DNA of 8,716 nucleotides from Candidatus Aenigmatarchaeota archaeon (GTDB taxonomy: Archaea > Aenigmatarchaeota > Aenigmatarchaeia > GW2011-AR5 > WALA01). Below, piece by piece: positions 6,786 to 8,716 of the stretch. The position numbers were made by a program, and so were the translations under genes. The notes under the pieces are model-generated. The model saw only the letters and a list, made by a program, of their open reading frames with translations, was not told the origin of the DNA and ran no database searches. Each line of letters begins with the position of its first letter. The stretch's first letter is position 1. The stretch lies in assembly GCA_015522745.1 (NCBI GenBank), contig WALQ01000043.1:1-8716 (forward strand). The letters are read 5' to 3'.

Positions 6786-6804
6786 TTGGAAAAGGGAAAG
6801 TAGC

Positions 6805-8715
6805 TCACGCAAACAGTGCCGTCGCAAAAACAACAGACACTATCGTCATGAGTTTTATCAAAATGTTCAACGAAGGTCCGGATGTGTCTTTGAACGGGTC
6901 TCCGACCGTGTCTCCGACAACCGCTGACTTGTGTGCACTGGAGCCTTTTCCTCCGTGCATCCCGGATTCAATGTACTTCTTTGCGTTGTCCCAAGCACCT
7001 CCCGCGTTTGCCATGAAAATCGCGAGCAAGAATCCCGTAACTATGGACCCGCCGAGAAGTCCACCGAGAGCCTCTGGCCCCATAAAGTATCCAACAATTA
7101 TTGGCGTCAGTATCGCTATGAACCCTGGGAGTATCATTTCGTTTATAGCTGCCCGAGTACTTATTGATATACATCTGTCATAATCTGGTTTTTGCTTGCC
7201 TTCAAGTATTCCTTTCATATGCTTGAATTGTCTTCGAACCTCCTCAACCATCTTCGAAGCTGCTTTCCCAACTGCATTCATTGTGAGTCCTGCAAAGACA
7301 AAAGGAAGTAACCCACCTATGAACATTCCGACAAGTGTATTTGGATTAGTTAAAGATATTGACATCGCATGCCCTGTGAGTTTCTCAATCGATTCTGAGT
7401 AGACAACAAACAAACTCAATGCAGTAAGAGCAGCGGAGCCTATGGCAAATCCTTTTCCCATGGCAGCCGTCGTGTTTCCAACCGCGTCAAGCGACTCCGT
7501 GCGTTCACGTATCTTGTGTCCGAGATGAGCCATTTCCGCAATTCCAGCTGCATTATCGGCTATAGGACCATAAGCGTCTGTTGCAAGCGTTATGCCAAGC
7601 GTCGATAGCATCCCGACCCCCGCCATCGCGATGCCGTAAATTCCCGACAACTTATGCGCAACTATTATTGCAATTCCAATCGTGAGAACTGGTATTGCCG
7701 TGCTCAACATTCCTATGGAAAGTCCAGAAATTATATTCGTGGCAGCACCTGTTGTTGATGACTTAGCTATCATCTTTGTCGGCTTGTAGTCATACGACGT
7801 AAAGTATATCGTTGAATATCCTATCACAACGCCTGAAATCAATCCAGTAAGGACAGAATAAAAAACTCTAAGATCTCCAACACCATATTTCACAACAAAG
7901 AAAGAAGCGACTATCATAATCAGTGTGGATGCTATGACGCCCTGATTGAGCGCAGATTGTGCATTCTTCTTCGAGCCGACGAAAAATGTTCCAATTATTG
8001 ACGATAGTATGCCAATGGATGCAACAGTCAATGGAAGAATAACTCCATTGATGCCAAACATCACACCTCCCAACGCCATGGATGCTATTATCGCACCTAC
8101 ATAGGACTCGTAAAGATCTGCACCCATTCCTGCGACGTCGCCCACGTTGTCACCAACGTTGTCAGCTATCACAGCGGGATTTCTTGGATCATCCTCGGGT
8201 ATGTCCTCTTCAATCTTTCCTACGAGGTCCGCTCCGACGTCGGCCGCCTTCGTGTATATACCGCCGCCGACACGAGCAAAGAGTGCTATCGAAGATGCAC
8301 CAAAGCTGAAGCCATAAATTACTCCAACGTCTTTGAATATCATATAAAGCAAAGTTATTCCGAGAACACCAAATCCAACGATAAGGAATCCCATCACTGA
8401 ACCCGCGGAAAAGGCGACGTGCAATCCATCGTTCAAGCTTTTCTTCGATGCTTCGGCTGTTCGAGCGTTTGCCTTAGTAGCGACTCTCATTCCAAAGTTT
8501 CCTGCCAACGCGGATAAAAACGCACCAACCAAGAACGATATGGCCATTTCAACTCCAACAAAATACCATATTATAGCAAATACAACTGCTACAAAAATAC
8601 TTAGAATTTTATACTCATCATTCAAAAATGTTAATGCCCCGTTGTAAATAGATTCGGAGATTTCCTTCATCTCCTTTGTACCCTGCGGTACACCTTTAAC
8701 TTTCACATATGTATA
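6805..8715 (-). CDS. hppA: Membrane-bound ion-pumping pyrophosphatase, N-terminus beyond the right edge
   Basis: This integral membrane enzyme hydrolyses pyrophosphate and uses the energy to pump Na+ or H+ out of the cytoplasm. The frame stays open to the edge. The GTG at 8704-8706 is unlikely to be the start, because the residues after it (GTKEMKEIS, then ALTFLNDEY) belong to the loop after helix 1 in this family; helix 1 lies outside. Counting from that GTG, 633 residues remain. Substrate motifs are DVGADLVGKIE (156-166), EDDPRNP, DNVGDNVGD (182-190), DAYGPIADNA (377-386) and GDTVGDPFKDTSGPSLN (598-614), with Lys618. Ala414 and Gly417 in GNTTAAMGKG mark the K+-dependent class, since K+-independent enzymes have Lys at the first position. 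Glu200 in DLYESYVG sits at the helix 6 gate position (6.53) seen in Na+-pumping members. It converges on the nuclease gene across 52 bases. Confidence 0.97.
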   Translation of the reverse strand, partial: YTYVKVKGVPQGTKEMKEISESIYNGALTFLNDEYKILSIFVAVVFAIIWYFVGVEMAISFLVGAFLSALAGNFGMRVATKANARTAEASKKSLNDGLHVAFSAGSVMGFLIVGFGVLGITLLYMIFKDVGVIYGFSFGASSIALFARVGGGIYTKAADVGADLVGKIEEDIPEDDPRNPAVIADNVGDNVGDVAGMGADLYESYVGAIIASMALGGVMFGINGVILPLTVASIGILSSIIGTFFVGSKKNAQSALNQGVIASTLIMIVASFFVVKYGVGDLRVFYSVLTGLISGVVIGYSTIYFTSYDYKPTKMIAKSSTTGAATNIISGLSIGMLSTAIPVLTIGIAIIVAHKLSGIYGIAMAGVGMLSTLGITLATDAYGPIADNAAGIAEMAHLGHKIRERTESLDAVGNTTAAMGKGFAIGSAALTALSLFVVYSESIEKLTGHAMSISLTNPNTLVGMFIGGLLPFVFAGLTMNAVGKAASKMVEEVRRQFKHMKGILEGKQKPDYDRCISISTRAAINEMILPGFIAILTPIIVGYFMGPEALGGLLGGSIVTGFLLAIFMANAGGAWDNAKKYIESGMHGGKGSSAHKSAVVGDTVGDPFKDTSGPSLNILIKLMTIVSVVFATALFA

Positions 8716-8716
8716 C

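Noticed and set aside
8704..8706. GTG as the true start of the pyrophosphatase
   Set aside because: The frame continues to the edge, and the following residues correspond to the loop after helix 1 in this family, so the gene is truncated by the window.
1..8716. A defence system, CRISPR array, mobile element or RNA gene
   Set aside because: I looked on both strands for repeat-spacer patterns, transposase-like frames, terminal repeats and tRNA arms and found none. The recognisable genes are conserved housekeeping functions.

Overview
This window looks archaeal. Four lines of evidence agree: an archaeal-type DNA topoisomerase I with C-terminal zinc fingers; a compact archaeal/eukaryal-type tyrosyl-tRNA synthetase; a beta-CASP ribonuclease of the CPSF family rather than a bacterial RNase J; and archaeal expression signals (AT-rich TATA boxes about 25 bases upstream of starts, and GGTGA-type Shine-Dalgarno sites inside the operon). 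I cannot fix the lineage more closely. Coding density is high and the longest intergenic gap is 103 bases, so no gene-free stretch exceeds 300 bases. I see no tRNA, rRNA, CRISPR array or insertion sequence.

Left edge (about 2-328, + strand): the C-terminal part of an unidentified protein. Its 3' end overlaps the convergent topA gene by 12 bases. From 317 to 4819 (- strand) there is a tight three-gene cluster, read right to left: tyrS, serS, topA. The tyrS and serS genes share a 4-base ATGA overlap, and serS and topA are 4 bases apart, so the three are probably co-transcribed and translationally coupled. Two genes supply charged tRNA and one controls DNA topology, so this is a growth-linked housekeeping unit. 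Upstream of it, 4886-5404 (- strand) encodes a 172-residue protein I do not recognise. It is visibly more AT-rich than its neighbours.

The 103-base gap at 5405-5507 is divergent. Each side carries a TATA-like element at a distance that would start transcription at, or within a few bases of, the start codon, so both flanking genes may have leaderless or nearly leaderless mRNAs. Rightward, 5508-6752 (+ strand) encodes a 414-residue beta-CASP nuclease, probably an aCPSF2-type enzyme for RNA processing and decay. It converges on a membrane-bound ion-pumping pyrophosphatase (from 6805 to the right edge, - strand) across a 52-base gap that holds a 10-bp-stem inverted repeat. The pyrophosphatase gene runs off the window, and its first transmembrane helix lies outside.

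The content is mostly conserved informational and bioenergetic genes. I do not see a new defence system or mobile element. The items most worth following up are the orphan 172-residue gene, the divergent leaderless-type promoters with an ambiguous nuclease start, and the ion specificity of the pyrophosphatase.
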